A stretch of 64,000 bases of DNA, taken from NCBI RefSeq assembly GCF_022605725.1, contig NC_065549.1:744001-808000 (forward strand), read 5' to 3'. The translations under genes and the position numbers were made by a program. The DNA comes from Anthonomus grandis grandis. Its lineage: Eukaryota > Arthropoda > Insecta > Coleoptera > Curculionidae. Under the pieces are notes generated by a model. That model did no database searches, was not told where the DNA came from, and saw nothing but the letters and a program-made list of their open reading frames with translations. Positions 32,863 to 46,000 of this stretch are shown in pieces; position 1 is the stretch's first letter, and every line of letters begins with the position of its first letter.

Positions 32863-34508
32863 CAGTGGCCCAGAAAAGTCATGGTACAATAGAAAATTAC
32901 AATACAAATTTTATTTATAATATTTTTAAGAAATAATAATCAATTTTTACTTTTATGTATTTATTTTTTCTAATGCCCTACATCATAACATAAACCTATT
33001 TCCATAATATATCTAACATACAATAAATAAAAAAATAAAATAAAATTTCTTACAAAAATTTAATCCACAAAAGTCAAGGTACATTTCAGACTATGGGCTA
33101 ATAAAGTTCTGTCAATAACGCGTGGGAAAACCCTTCAGTTTAATAACCTCTTTTAAGCGATTTGGCATTGAATGAACTAGTTTTTTCGTCACATCGTTGG
33201 ATATTTTTGGCCACTTTTCTAAAATTACCTGTTTTAAGTCTGATTTATTATGAATCACATGTTGCCGAATTTTTCTCCCCAAAACATCCCATAAATGTTC
33301 TATAGGATTAAGATCGGGACTTTGGGGAGGAGTTTCCAGCAGATGGGGAGTATTAAAAACCAAGCACTGACGTACTGTATAAGCTTTGTGCTTAGGGTCG
33401 TTATCCTGTTGAAAGTAATAGTTCTCATGCAACCCTATTTTTTCAGCACTGGTACGTAAATTTTCTTTTAAAATATTTAAGTATACTTTTTGATCCATTG
33501 TTTCGTCGATAAAAACAATATTTCCTACACCTGAAGTTGCCATGCAACCCCAAACCATTACTCCACCTCCTCCATGTTTCACTGTTTTGATTGTATTTTT
33601 CGGATTAAGAGCTTCACCGGGTTTCCTCCACACCTTAACACGACCATCGGACCCAAAAATGTTAAATTTACTTTCATCTGACCAGATAACTTTATCCCAG
33701 AAATCAAGTTCAATAGACTTGTACTTTTCAGCGAATTCCAGTCTCTTTTTTCTATTAATATCGCTAACATGGGGCTTCTTACGTGCACTACAGGATTTGT
33801 ATCCACCCTGGTTAAGTTTCCGGCGAACAGTTTCTTCATGAACAGATACTCCAAACATTTCTCTTAACTCTGATGATATTTGTATGGCACTTTTCTTTGG
33901 GTCCTTCTTAATTTCATTTATTATGTACCGGGATTCGCGCTCTGATAGCTTCCGAGGACGTCCTGTTTTATTTTCAATTCTGTTTTCATTTTGAAAACGA
34001 TTTACTACTTTTTGTATAGTGAACCTGCTTCTTTTAATCACTTCTGCAATTTTGGTGTATGATTTTCCCTCTCTATGCAAATTAATAATAATTTTCCGCT
34101 CACTGACATTTAATTCGGTTCTTCCCATGATTATCACTGTATTTACCAGTCAAAGTTAAGAAGAAATATTCTAGTGAATACTGAAAACGAATGCCAGAAT
34201 AGTATTAGAGGAATGTTCTTATTAGCAAATAACAAAATAACAATAAATTTAAAAGATACTTGCATATTTTGATTTACACAAATTAAGAGTACCTTGACTT
34301 TTGTGGATTAAATTTTTATAGAAAATTTTATTTTATTTTTTTGTTTATTGTGTGTTAGATATATTATGCAAATAGGTTTATGTTATGATGTTGGGCATTG
34401 GAAAAAATAAATACATAAAAGTAAAAATTGATTTTTATTTCATATAAAAATTATAAATAAAATTTATATATAAATTGTCTATTGTACCATCACTTTTGTG
34501 GTCCACTG
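32863..34508 (-). mobile_element. Complete Tc1-family transposon (IR/DR type)
   Basis: 1646 bp from CAGTGGCCCAGAAAAGTCAT (32863) to a right end whose complement reads CAGTGGACCACAAAAGTGAT (34508), flanked by TA (32861-32862 and 34509-34510). The terminal repeats are about 220 bp with two transposase-binding-like repeats at each end: outer AAGTCATGGTACAAT and inner AAGTCAAGGTAC (33070-33085 left; complement at 34287-34303 right). It contains one uninterrupted transposase gene, and the two ends are still similar, so it is recent and possibly mobile. Confidence 0.92.
33112..34128 (-). CDS. Tc1-family transposase, intact, DD34E
   Basis: 338 aa from the ATG at 34128 (MGRTELNVSERK). It catalyses cut-and-paste transposition of its element. 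Residues 1-110 form two helix-turn-helix units, the first with SYTKIAEVIKRSRFTIQKVV, joined by the GRPRKL linker typical of Tc1 proteins. The catalytic triad is complete: Asp in VIWSDESKFNIFG, Asp in YYFQQDNDPKHKAY, and Glu in SPDLNPIEHLWDVL with 34 residues between the last two. The Gly-rich HGGGGVMVWGCM segment is present. Length is normal for the family (about 340). An upstream in-frame GTG adds three residues but is not a plausible eukaryotic start. There are no frameshifts or stops, unlike every other transposase in this window. Confidence 0.95.
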   Translation of the reverse strand: MGRTELNVSERKIIINLHREGKSYTKIAEVIKRSRFTIQKVVNRFQNENRIENKTGRPRKLSERESRYIINEIKKDPKKSAIQISSELREMFGVSVHEETVRRKLNQGGYKSCSARKKPHVSDINRKKRLEFAEKYKSIELDFWDKVIWSDESKFNIFGSDGRVKVWRKPGEALNPKNTIKTVKHGGGGVMVWGCMATSGVGNIVFIDETMDQKVYLNILKENLRTSAEKIGLHENYYFQQDNDPKHKAYTVRQCLVFNTPHLLETPPQSPDLNPIEHLWDVLGRKIRQHVIHNKSDLKQVILEKWPKISNDVTKKLVHSMPNRLKEVIKLKGFPTRY

Positions 34509-34556
34509 TATAATAGTAGGAATTTTACGGGTTATTTATGTTGGATATTTATTTAA

Positions 34557-36639
34557 CCCTAGAATACTATCCTTACTGAAAGTACGCTTAATACTATGGA
34601 CACGGAAAATTTACGTAATCGAAAAACCAATGATATATTATAGCAGTATTTATTAACTATATTTTTTTTTCATAGGAAACAAAAAAAAGTACAAGAATAA
34701 TAAGAAACTTTTAAAAATAAGCAGTCTCAGTATTTTTCAAGAACAACTAGGCCATATTTTATTTTGATACTGGCCACATATTGGTTTTTTGCATTTCGAA
34801 CAGATGACAATGTTTTAGCCAGCCTTAGCTGGTAGGAAATTTGTGAAAGTATTTTCTCGATCCTTTTTTATTAGTCTTGTTATCTTCACATCACCTACTT
34901 TTCCCAGAATATCCTCAATAATTTTTTTTTCATTACCATACCTACACATGTTTTAACACACCTGGTCGAAAGTGCCTACTGAACCTTTAATTGCATTATA
35001 AGTGTGGATAGTTTCAGATTTATTGGTATCTTTATTAGGAGTTCCAAATGATGTGTGCACTGTAGATAAAAGTGTGACTATTTTATTGGTTTTTTGGGTT
35101 TATAGGATACCAGTGTGCTATTAGACCTGTAGGCAAACAATGAGGTTTTCACCTGGCGTTATTTATCATTTTCGATCAACATTGGTGCAATGTGAGGCTT
35201 ATTTGTTCCAACAATTTTCAACGAATAAGTTCTAGAAATCAATCTGTCAGCTAAAGGTACATTAGTGAACCAAATTGTCCATTGTTATATTCTGGTGCGT
35301 ACCATAAATTGGGGTAGTCAGAAGTTCTACAAAATAATCTGCTAACAGGTGGCCGTTAGTCTGAGCATATTTACCCAAATATGGCTTCTAAAGTCCACAA
35401 GTCGCCCGTCAATTATGACATAAGAACTGACCTATGTCATAATTGACGGGCCATATTTGGGTCTAAAACTTTAGACATTTCTTCTTTCCTCCCTAGTTAG
35501 TTTGGCAAGCAGTTAAAAAGTAAAATATTGATTTTCTCATGGTGGCTCTGTAGGGTTTTCCAAAAAAGGAAGTATCGAACATCATTTTTGATCATAAATG
35601 GTTATCCTTCATAACCGCAGTAACTAAGTAAATTCCCAACAGAGCTTCAAATTAGTATCAGAAAAAGTTTAGTTTGTCACTTTGTAATTTTTATTTGCGC
35701 TAGCAATTTCATGATTCGTGTAGAGTACCACTTTATTCAGCATATCGGTAATGGATCTAAAATTTGCGTTACTTCAGGAACAGCGGGCAAGCACATTAGG
35801 CCGGATCTTATGTGAATAATATTTTTTCCCTGCTACGACATTGGCTTTGGAACATCACTTGTACTAATTTTTCCGTTCCAACTTTCAAGCTTGAGGATCA
35901 AAATATGTTCCTGAATTGAGGCGTTTCTTTGACATGGTAAGAAAGTGCAAGGTAACTAAAGTGTTTTGTGCAGATTTGCATAACTTCATACAACTTCCTG
36001 AGAATGAAATGTAGTTGCTTTTGGCCCAACAATTTCATAAGATAATTGTCTCGACTTTTTACTGGACATTCTGCGCGTTCCCTAAGGTGTTTTTTGCGCC
36101 GCTAAATATAATGATAGAGAAAATATTCGATTTTGTAACTTTATGTAACTTACTACTTCCTGAGACTGTAATGTAGATGCAACTGGATCTTCAGAAACAT
36201 GTGGTGTTCTTGTCTCCTTTTTTTGTATTGGAAGTTTACTGAATGTTTTCAGCTCGCAAGCTTTTCTTGAAACATGTTTCATGAAACGAGGCTTCTTCTG
36301 GGTCGCCTTTTTCAGGCATGTAGTCTGGGTCACATAAACTATCGTCCATTTCACTATCACTACTTTCGTATGAGTTGTTTAAGTTGATCGTCAATTAGTC
36401 CTTTTGCGATCATTTTCGCGTTATAAAATTGTCGAAGAATCCTGTCTCTACATCAGACTTAAGTACTAAAATTTATCTCATGATACTATCGACACGTAAA
36501 ATTGACGTGTAGTGATTTTTAAAATGAACCGACACGAACATTTACACTTGTAAGATTCACTAACTACTAACAGGTTTGTATTACTGCAGTGGAGTTAAGA
36601 AACAGATACGTAATGTTTACGTATGAAAGTATTCTAGTG
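34557..36639 (-). mobile_element. piggyBac-like element, decayed
   Basis: 2083 bp between TTAA at 34553-34556 and TTAA at 36640-36643. The left end CCCTAGAATACTATCC and the right end (complement CACTAGAATACTTTCATACG) are imperfect inverted repeats; the CCCTAGAA start is typical of piggyBac. The element begins only 44 bp after the Tc1 element's target site. Its transposase, on the minus strand, is broken. Confidence 0.85.
34745..36360 (-). pseudogene. piggyBac-like transposase, frameshifted
   Basis: The minus strand shows an acidic/basic N-terminal part (36360-36082), then scattered core pieces. At 35262-35340 it reads YAQTNGHLLADYFVELLTTP, then NITMDN, with the conserved Asp of the piggyBac core. 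After a one-base frameshift near 35270 it reads WFTNVPLADRLISRTYSLKI and then VGTNKPHIAPMLIEN. The C-terminus reads CSKCKKPICGQY (34757-34805), the cysteine-rich tail of the family. Several stops and an internal inverted duplication (35373-35462) make it non-functional. Confidence 0.75.
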
Positions 36640-36643
36640 TTAA

Positions 36644-37075
36644 TGATTAAAGTTGTTCGTATTTTAAGGCATAAACAAGATATTTTCTGTGTTATTTAAA
36701 TTATTGAATATAAGTTCCTTAAACCTAGACATTTTAAGGAAATTTGTCTAAAAAATATTTCTTGTTATAGGGAGTTTTAATTTTTTTCTTAAAATAGTTA
36801 TCCACTATTAAATTTCATTTCATTCAAAAACCACATAATATGTGTAAAATAAGCAAAAAGTCACATTACGAAATATAGATAAAAATTATATCCTTTTATA
36901 CCCTGTAGTAAAGGGTTCCATATAACTTGCCTCCAATAAAACCACGTTCAAGTAAATTATCAAAATTCAAGTTCTTTTATTGCACAATTATTTTCACATT
37001 TTTTCCTTTTTTTATTACTACACCCTAAAAATAAATTAGATCCTATTGAAACCCGTCAACCTATATAATATGGCA
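36644..37075. other. No gene seen; 3' flank of gene H
   Basis: AT-rich with no frame. It probably includes the 3' UTR of gene H. Confidence 0.3.
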
Positions 37076-37077
37076 TC

Positions 37078-40000
37078 TCAGTAATACGTATGAAGACCAG
37101 CGGCGTAGACTTGCGGGGCGGCAGCTACCAAAGCTGGACTATGAACCGTCTTACTAGTGGCGATTGTGCCAGAGGGTCCCGCTACGAGAGTGTCCAATTG
37201 TTTCTCAGCTACAATACCGGCGGAGTAAGCCAGGGGGGCTGAGTAGCCGTGCACCACTGGAGCTGAATAAGCCAAAGGAGCTGAGTAGACGAGGGGAGCC
37301 GAGTAAGATACTGGGGCAGCGATAAGGGGTTCAGATCTAGCTACGATAGCTGGGGAGTCCTCGGTGATGATGGAGGCTCCGGGTTGCTCGGAATGGATCA
37401 AGCTGCCATCTGGACCGGCTACGGTGGTTCTGGAGCTGGGTGCTTGGATGATTTTGGCTGAGCCCGGAATGACTGCTAAGCCTGCATTTGCTACGGCCAA
37501 ACAGGCGAAGAGAGCTACGAGACCCTATATACAAGAAATTCCGTTTCATTTTAATTTTTTTATTGTTAATACTTATGCAACACACCATATATTATTATCG
37601 TTAAATAAATGTTTATTGAACGATTTTTTTTGGTAAATTTTTGGTTTTGGTGTATTTATTAACGTCATATATATCGTTAAATTATATTCATTCAACGTTA
37701 AAGATACAGGGTGTTTCAGAACTATGGAATCAAACTTCTAGAGATTATTTAAGGCAACCGTAGAAAATATTTGAGTATACGGACCCAAGTACTGCGGCTC
37801 TAAGGCGCGTTTAAATTAAAAAAGTCGATGAATTGCCCAAATAGGATTTAATGCTTTTTGTACATGATACTATCAAAATAATTGTTCAAAATGTCAATGA
37901 ATAATAGCAACATTTGGAATCATTCAAAATAGGTTTCAAATTTTTACTCGAAATCATGTGCGACGTTTAAATCGGTGTATTCAGATTAGAGAAAACTATT
38001 TTGAACAATTATTATGATGGATGATATGTTGTACAAAAGGCAGCAGTTAAGTGCATTAGATCCTATTTCGGAAGTCGTAGTGCTGTAGTGATATATTTCC
38101 AGACATGGGTACCCTATACTTAAATGTTTTCTACTATTCCATTGAATAGCCCCTAGAAGTTTGATCTCATAGTTCTAAAACACCCTGTATGTATATCGTA
38201 GTATCTGTTTACGAGAGACACAAAATTTCGGCATTCGAAACAAGTGACACGGGATTTACATATCCAGTTTTTACACTCGATTACTACACCCTAAATATTT
38301 GATGAAATTCTTCTGAACAATCACTGATTTTCATCCATATTATCCAATCTAATAACGCTGTTTTTATATTAAATATTTATATAAAAAAATTATATCAAAT
38401 TTAAATAGACAGTGGTAATAAATTGAATACTGAATATATATTTTTTGCAAAAACATTGTTTTTCATTAACAAAGTAAGGAATTCTTTTGAAAAAATCACC
38501 GTTTTTCGTCTATAATGTTCAATCTAATAGCACTGTTTTGGTATTAAATATTTGTTAATGTATATATAGATAATTTAAATAAACAAACTGTGTTATTAGA
38601 TTAGATATTAACGACGAAGCCAGGTGTTATTCATGTGTATTATTTTGAAAAACAATGATTTTTGAAAACAATTTCTAACTGGTAAGGTGTGTGGGGTGGG
38701 TGGGGGGGGGGGCACGGTAAGGTTAATAATATGTTTTTTTTCCTTTAGAAAATAATTGCCTAAGAAAAAATTTGCACGTAACCTTAAGGTTTTGGAGTAA
38801 AATGTAAAAAAACTCTATTTTTTATTTCTCGAAAGTACGGCGTATCGCTATGAAAATGGCAGTAGTTGTGCTATTTTTTATCGCGTATAAGTGGAAATTC
38901 AGTTTTTTTAAATTAAATAAATAAAACTATATAAATAAAAAATAAAACTTTTCATTATTTTGGTTTAAAAATTCAGTTTGTAAATTAAAGCTATTGGTAT
39001 GTTTATCAACCGTATATGGCCAAGGTCTATTTATTAAACTATAGAATATACGTATATCATGTCCAATCCTGTTTACAAAAGGAAGAAAATTACGGCATTT
39101 AAAAAAAATGATACGGGTTACGCACAAGACAAGTGTTTATATTTTTGTTATATATATACCACCAAACTCGCCTTTAGAAAATTACTTGTCTCTCTTTGAT
39201 TATCTTTCCTCTTTTAGGGCAATTCAGAACCAAAATATTTTGTTGTTGGGGGATTTTAATATGAGGTTTATACAGGATAATGTTTATGATTGTACCACTA
39301 AACTTGCTAGTCTAATGGATTTTATGGCGTTTTTAAATCTCTCTCAATTTAACAATGCCCTTAACTGCAACAATAATTTGCTTGATCTAGTTCTCTCCAA
39401 CTACCAGTGTTCTGTGGATAGGGACGACCAACCCCTTGTCACTGAGGATGCATATCACCCTGCTATTAATATCTCGTTGAATCTTGTCAAATTCGAGAGT
39501 GTTACAGATTTCCCCTCCAACAATGAGAGTCCTAAGTATAATTTTCGGAGGGCTAACTTTCCCTATCTTTACCAGCTTATCTCTGATGTGGATTGGACTT
39601 TTATACGCACCCAGTCAGATGTTAATGAGGCAGTTAAAACCTTTTATGACAAAATCCATGAAATTTTTTGTCTAGCTGTTCCTCGTTTTCGACCCTCTAA
39701 TAGTAAATACTCATATCATGTGTGGTACACTCATGAAATTAGGAAATTATTAAAATTAAAGTCTAGGCTACATAGGAGATGGCTTTATACACGGTGCTCT
39801 GCTGCTTATGAAGATTTTAGAGCTGCTCGGAGGGTAGTAAAAACAAAAATGGATCTTGCTTATCACGAGTATATATCCAGGACTGAGTCAGCTATTCGGA
39901 GTGATCCAAAGCAATTCTGGAGGTTCATTCACTTTAAACGAAACAACTCTCGCATTCCAGGTTCTATGAGCTAATAAAGATACCACTGTTGTGGGTCCTA

Positions 40001-43000
40001 AAAGTATTGTAAATGCTTTTTCTGATTTTTTCATGAGTGTTTATGTTGAGTCCTCTATTGCTCAGCCCAAAGAATCTGATACATATAGTTCAGACAACAT
40101 TTTGGTCCAATCTTTTGTTGAGGCAGATGTAAGAAAAGCTTTATAGAAGTTGAAAAACAAAGAAACTGCGGGTCCTGACCAAATACCTTCATTTCTTTTG
40201 TGTGACTGTGCATCGGCCCTGGCTGTACCACTCTCAACTTATCACTCAAGACCAATACATTTCCAGTGTTAAAATATGTCCAGTGTTTAAGAGTGGCGAC
40301 CGTGGCAAAATAGAGAACTACAGACCGGTGTCAATTCTCTCTAATTTTTCGAAGGCTTTTGAGATATGTGTGCACGATAAATTGTCTCCTCAAATTAAGC
40401 ACATAATTACAAAAAAGCAGCATGGTTTCTTTCAGAAAAGATTTACTGTTACTAATATGGCTTGTTTATTAGAAACAGCATATCTAGCTATAAATCAGAA
40501 AAGCCAGTTGGATGTGCTGTACACAGACTTCTCGAAGGCTTTTGATCGGCTGGATCATGGTTTGCTGGCACGGAAGCTGGCTTTGGCTGGATTTCATCCT
40601 TGTCTGGTGGAGTTCTTCATCTCATATCTGACTGGCAGGCTTCAGTATGTTGAATTTAATGGTTTTGAGTCAAGGCAGTAACCTCGCCCCAATGCTGTTC
40701 GATCTATTTATTAATGATTTAGTTGATTGTATGGAGAGTTTCTGTCTTTTATTCGCTGATGATCTGAAGTTCTTTCGTATCATTCGTACTATGCTGGACT
40801 GCCTGAAGCTGCAAGAGGACATGAATAGGGTCTTTGAATGGTGTGAAAGAAATAAACTACCCCTAAACTGTGACAAATGTAAAAAAATTACAATTTCCAT
40901 TCTTCATGCAGAGATTTTATACCCATATATATTGAGTGGTTCTCAGTTGCTAGACTGTTCTTCAGTGAAGGATTTGGGCATTGAAGTAGATAAGAGGCTC
41001 ACATTCAACCAGCATGTAGCACAGGTCACTGGTTCAGCCTTAAAATCCCTCGGGTTTATAGTAAGGTCCACGTCTCGATTTAAGAATATATCCAGCTTGA
41101 CTGTATTGTACAATTCATTAGTAAAGTCTAAATTATTGTATGGCTCTATGTTGTGGTTCCCCATATATGATGTTCATGTTAACAGACTGGAGTATGTACA
41201 GCGCAGATTCTTAAAGTTACTTTCTGTTAAGTTGGATGGAGTATATCCAGTAAGAGGTGTGGAACAGGAGTACCTGCTGAATAGATTCAACTATTTGTCA
41301 CTAAAGCAAAATACTATTCTCTCTAGTCAGATATTTTTAAATAAACTTTGCAATAATAAAATTGATTGTTCTGAGCTCTTAGAGAGGCTACCTCTATTTG
41401 TTCCTCCTGCCAATACAAAGAGGCACCATATATTTTATCCCTCTCTTAACTTAACAAATCTGTCCAGCAAAGCTCCACTGTGCCGTGCTTGTACATGTTA
41501 TAATCAGATGAATGCTATAGATGTCGATATCTTTAGCAGCACTGAATATGTTTTTAAAAAAAGGATGTGTTCCTCTCTTAATTTGAATATGAATTGATAC
41601 CTGATTATTTTTCTGTGATTGTTATCATTTGGTTAGTGTGTCTTACGATTATGCTATTGTTTTAAATTTTAAATTTTGTTATCACTCTATATTGTATCTT
41701 ATATTATTTTTTTTGTACTACTTATTTAAGGTGCTTATAACTTGTACTGTTTTATTTTAATTATTTCTTGTAATTGGGAATTTTCCTGTTGGACAATAAA
41801 CTATTTGAATTTGAACATTTAGTTTTTAAGCTCGATTACTATACCTCAAATATTTGATAAATTCTTCTGAACAATCACTGTTTTTCATCCATATTATTCA
41901 ATCTAATAACGCTGTTTTTATACTAAATATTTATACATAAAATTATATATAAACATTTAAATAAACAGTGTTATCAAATTAAATATTGAATATATATTTT
42001 CTGCTAAAATATTGTTTTTCATTAACAAAACCCTTACCCACCCACCCACCCCAAACATTTGGCCAGTAAGGAATTCTTTTGAAAAATCACCCTTTTTCGT
42101 CTATAATGTTCAATCTAATAGCACTATTTTGGTATTAAATATTTGTTTATGTACATATAGATAATTTAAATAAACAAACTGTGTTATTAGATTAGATATT
42201 AACGACGAAACTAGCTGTTGTTCATGCGTATTATTTTGAAAAACAATGACTTTTGAAAATAATTTCTAACTGGTAAGGTGTCTGGGGTGGGTGGGGGGGG
42301 GGGCACGGTAAGGTTAATAAAAAATGTTTTTTTCCTTTAGAAAATAATTGCCTAAGAAAAAATTTGCACGTAACCTTAAGGTTTTGGAGTAAAATGTAAA
42401 AAAACTCAATTTTTTATTTCTCGAAAGTACGGCGTATCGCTATGAAAATTGCAGTAGTTGTGCTATTTTTTATCGCGTATAAGTGGAAATTCAGTTTTTT
42501 TAAATTAAACATTAAGTTTGAAAAAAAATAGTTTTTTTTTTAAATTCCAGACAACTTTTCATTATTTTGGTTTAAAAATTCAGTTTGTAAATTAAAGCTA
42601 TTGGTATATTTATCAACCGTATATGGCCAAGGTCTATTTATTAAACTATAGAATATACGTATATCATATCCAATCCTGTTTACAAAAGGAAGAAAATTAC
42701 GACATTTTAAAAAAAATGATACGAGTTTTATACAGGGTGTCCGCTAATTAATGGTACATGGAAAAACCACAGACTCCTGATGTAAAAATATAACGATTTA
42801 ACTATATTTACCTATATCCAAAAGTTGATATTAACTGAGATATAGGGTGTTAAACTTAAAACTTTTTTTTTGTTTTTCCCCAATAACTTTAACAAAAGTT
42901 AACTTTTATCACAAAAATTTGTAGTTAGGGCTTTTTTAGGTCGAGAAATTCAATTTTTTAACAAATTGAGTGTACAATGTAGGGGGCGCTGTCTGCGACA

Positions 43001-46000
43001 TCTTTTTCTCTTTCATAAGGTCATAACTTTTTTGTCCTTAACTGTATTTAAGTTTTTATTGAAAATGATACTTTTTTTATATTAATAATTCTGAATAATC
43101 ACTGTTTTTCATCCATATTATCCAATCTAATAACGCTGTTTTTGTACTAAATATTTATACATAAAATTATATATAAACATTTAAATAAACAGTGTTATCA
43201 AATTAAATATTGAATATATATTTTCTGCTAAAATATTGTTTTTCATTAACAAAACCCTTACCCCTCCACCCACCCCAAACATTTGGCCAGTAAGGAATCT
43301 TTTGAAAAATCACCCTTTTTCGTCCACAATACCCAATCTAATAACACTGTTAATATATTAATTATTTATTAATATACATACATACATATTAGCGATGAAA
43401 GCAGCTGTTATTTATTAATTTTATTGCACCCAAAAATAAGGTTTATAACGCAATATAAGATTACACGAAAAAAATTGGGTTTTTTATGGTGGGTAAATTA
43501 ACAACTCATACTGTTTCAATTAAGATTTTTTTCCTTGGTTTATTTAGGCTAGTTATTTGTTGCATGATCTCTGTCTTCAATAAATATGAAATTACGAAAT
43601 ACATTCCGGGAGATTTACATCATAAACCTGACAATAATAGACAAATTCAAAAATATTGTTGAGGCATCTTTTATCTATATTAGCGTTCCTATATTAAGCA
43701 CGCGAACTCGGGTCCGAATAATCATGTTTTTTGGGAAATAAAAATTCATATCTTTGGCTGTATGGCTAGCGAAACGATGAAATTTGGCACAAGGCCTCTG
43801 AATACATTGAAAATGATGGTTCCGTAAATATTTTTTTTTTCGGTACCACCAAACGGAGCGGTACTGTCTCAAAGTCAAAAATGGGTAAAGTTCGAGTTGC
43901 TCACGAGATCTCAAATTTAAAGCGTTCAATTGAGCTTAAATTTTCAGGATAGGACTTCTACTGGGATCGCTTTTATGCAAAATTATCATTTGGTGTCGAT
44001 CGCGACACCGCTTTTTGCGACACTGTAATCCGAAACCGCCTGCCGGGAGCCGAGACTCTGTTATCGCTTCATATTTATTATTTTAATAAATAATAAGAAT
44101 AAGCGGATTAGTTCGTGAGTTCGTGCAGATTATAAAAGTTATCATAAGACGTAAGGCAAGATATCGTTGGTTTGTGCATACACGAATGTATATTTTTGTA
44201 AAAGTTTGTGTTTCTTCGTTGTTCCTAATAATAATGTTTTATGACGACTTATTCTAATGTCAAGCATGGAGGAAAAGAAGATGAAGGAAAAAGAATTGAC
44301 ATTTGTAGACCTTCCGCAAAATAAGCTGGATAAAAAAAGAAAATTAGTCATTTCAGAAAATAAAAATGTGATTAAAAAAAAACCAAACCTTAATGATTGT
44401 GAAAGATGCTCGGAAGAAATACCAAAATTACAAGAAAATAGGAATAAATCCCAAGAAACTTCTTCTAATATAACATCAAACTACGTGGAAAATATAACGG
44501 CGACAAAAAAAAGGTAAAAAATGCCGAACAAAAGCTGCTTATCGAATGCAAAAAAATTTCATGAATATAGGCAACGTAAGCTACAGGAAAATGCCGCTAA
44601 TTTGTTACAAAAGAAGAATGAAAAATTAAAAATTGCAGAAATAAAACGGCGGATCTGAAATGCAAATAAATGTCGTAAATATAGACAGCGCGGTAAAATC
44701 AATCCAACTAATTTATTGATAAATAATAATGATACTGTAATTAATGATCCAGTTGTTGAAAAATCTGAATCCAAGAATGCCTTAAAATGTCGACGTTATA
44801 GAAAGAAGACTTAACTGCACACGACTGACAATGGTGCTGCCCTCCAGACGACTGACAATGGTGCTACTCTCCAGAAAAATAGTCTGTGGGATAGCGTAAG
44901 TTTAGTTAACAGCAACCAATGTAATAGCGTTTCAAAAAAAGAACATTATATCTTGAAAATTATATGAAAAAACATTTTTTTAGTAATAAACTAAATGAGT
45001 ATTGTCGTATATGTAATAGAAAATGGTGGACTAAGGATATTCGCGTAATTCAGGCAAAAGCTCTTCCTCTTCTTTATGAAGCTGGATATTCAAAAAATTT
45101 TAAAAAATAGAAAGTGAATGTAATTTTTATAAATGCTGTCGAAATTGTTATGCAAGCCTATGTCAAAAAAACAAAATTCCACAATTGGCTACTGTAAACG
45201 GATTTATTTATCCGCCCGTACCGCCGGATCTTCCGTCATTAAATCCTATTGCTGAACGGTTGATTTCACCTCGTTTACCTTTTATGCAAATACGTAGGGT
45301 GCAATATTTTTCTGGTAGTCAGAAATTAATTGGTCAGATAATAAATGTTCCTGTCAATGTGAATAATATGGTAACATCACTGCCGCGGAATGTTAATGAT
45401 GATTATGCAGTTACAGTAATAATAAAACGTCACATTCTTCAAAAGGGAGCCTATCTGTCGGGATGTGTTTCAAAAAGCGTTCTACGGAGATGGCTATTAT
45501 ATTTAACAAATACGCCATTATATAAAAAATATAATATAACGATTGATAAGAACTTCTTAGGTTTACAGGAATCCTTTTATTTTGCAGACGAAAATGAGTT
45601 ACTTTTTACACAACATCAGTCTGAAATTAAAGCGTGTGAAAATCAAGTAGATATGATATCTACAGGACAAGAGAGATTATTAACTCCTGAACAACTACTT
45701 AATATACAACAACAAACATTATTTTGGGGGGAGGATATGGTCTTAGTAGTACTAGCACCGGGTCAGAATAATAAACCTTTTGCATTATCTTTTGATGCAG
45801 ATGCGGAAGAATTATCATTCCGAGCAATTTATTATGGACATGAAAGACGATTTCAAATTAGGGTTACTCCATTTATGATGGCGACTAGCGAACTTCGTCG
45901 AAGAGATAGACGAGGCGTTACTCCCAATCATATTTTGTATATGGCAGCGAAGATAATGCGCCTAAAAATTATTGAGGCATTTCAGGTGATGTTCCGGAAC

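Noticed and set aside
32523..32936. 137-codon open frame next to the Tc1 element.
   Set aside because: It runs into the transposon's inverted repeat, so its end is not its own. No recognisable domain.
37337..37588. ATG GTG TGT TGC start just upstream of exon 2 of gene H as an alternative first exon.
   Set aside because: Its only nearby donor (GTATTA) leaves phase 1 and would throw exon 2 out of frame. It lacks the MNSF/GTAAGT pattern, and it has no well-placed initiator.
43992..44009. GGTGTCGATCGCGACACC hairpin as a Helitron 3' terminal hairpin.
   Set aside because: It lies upstream of the Helitron coding region on the same strand and is not followed by CTRR, so position and ending do not fit.
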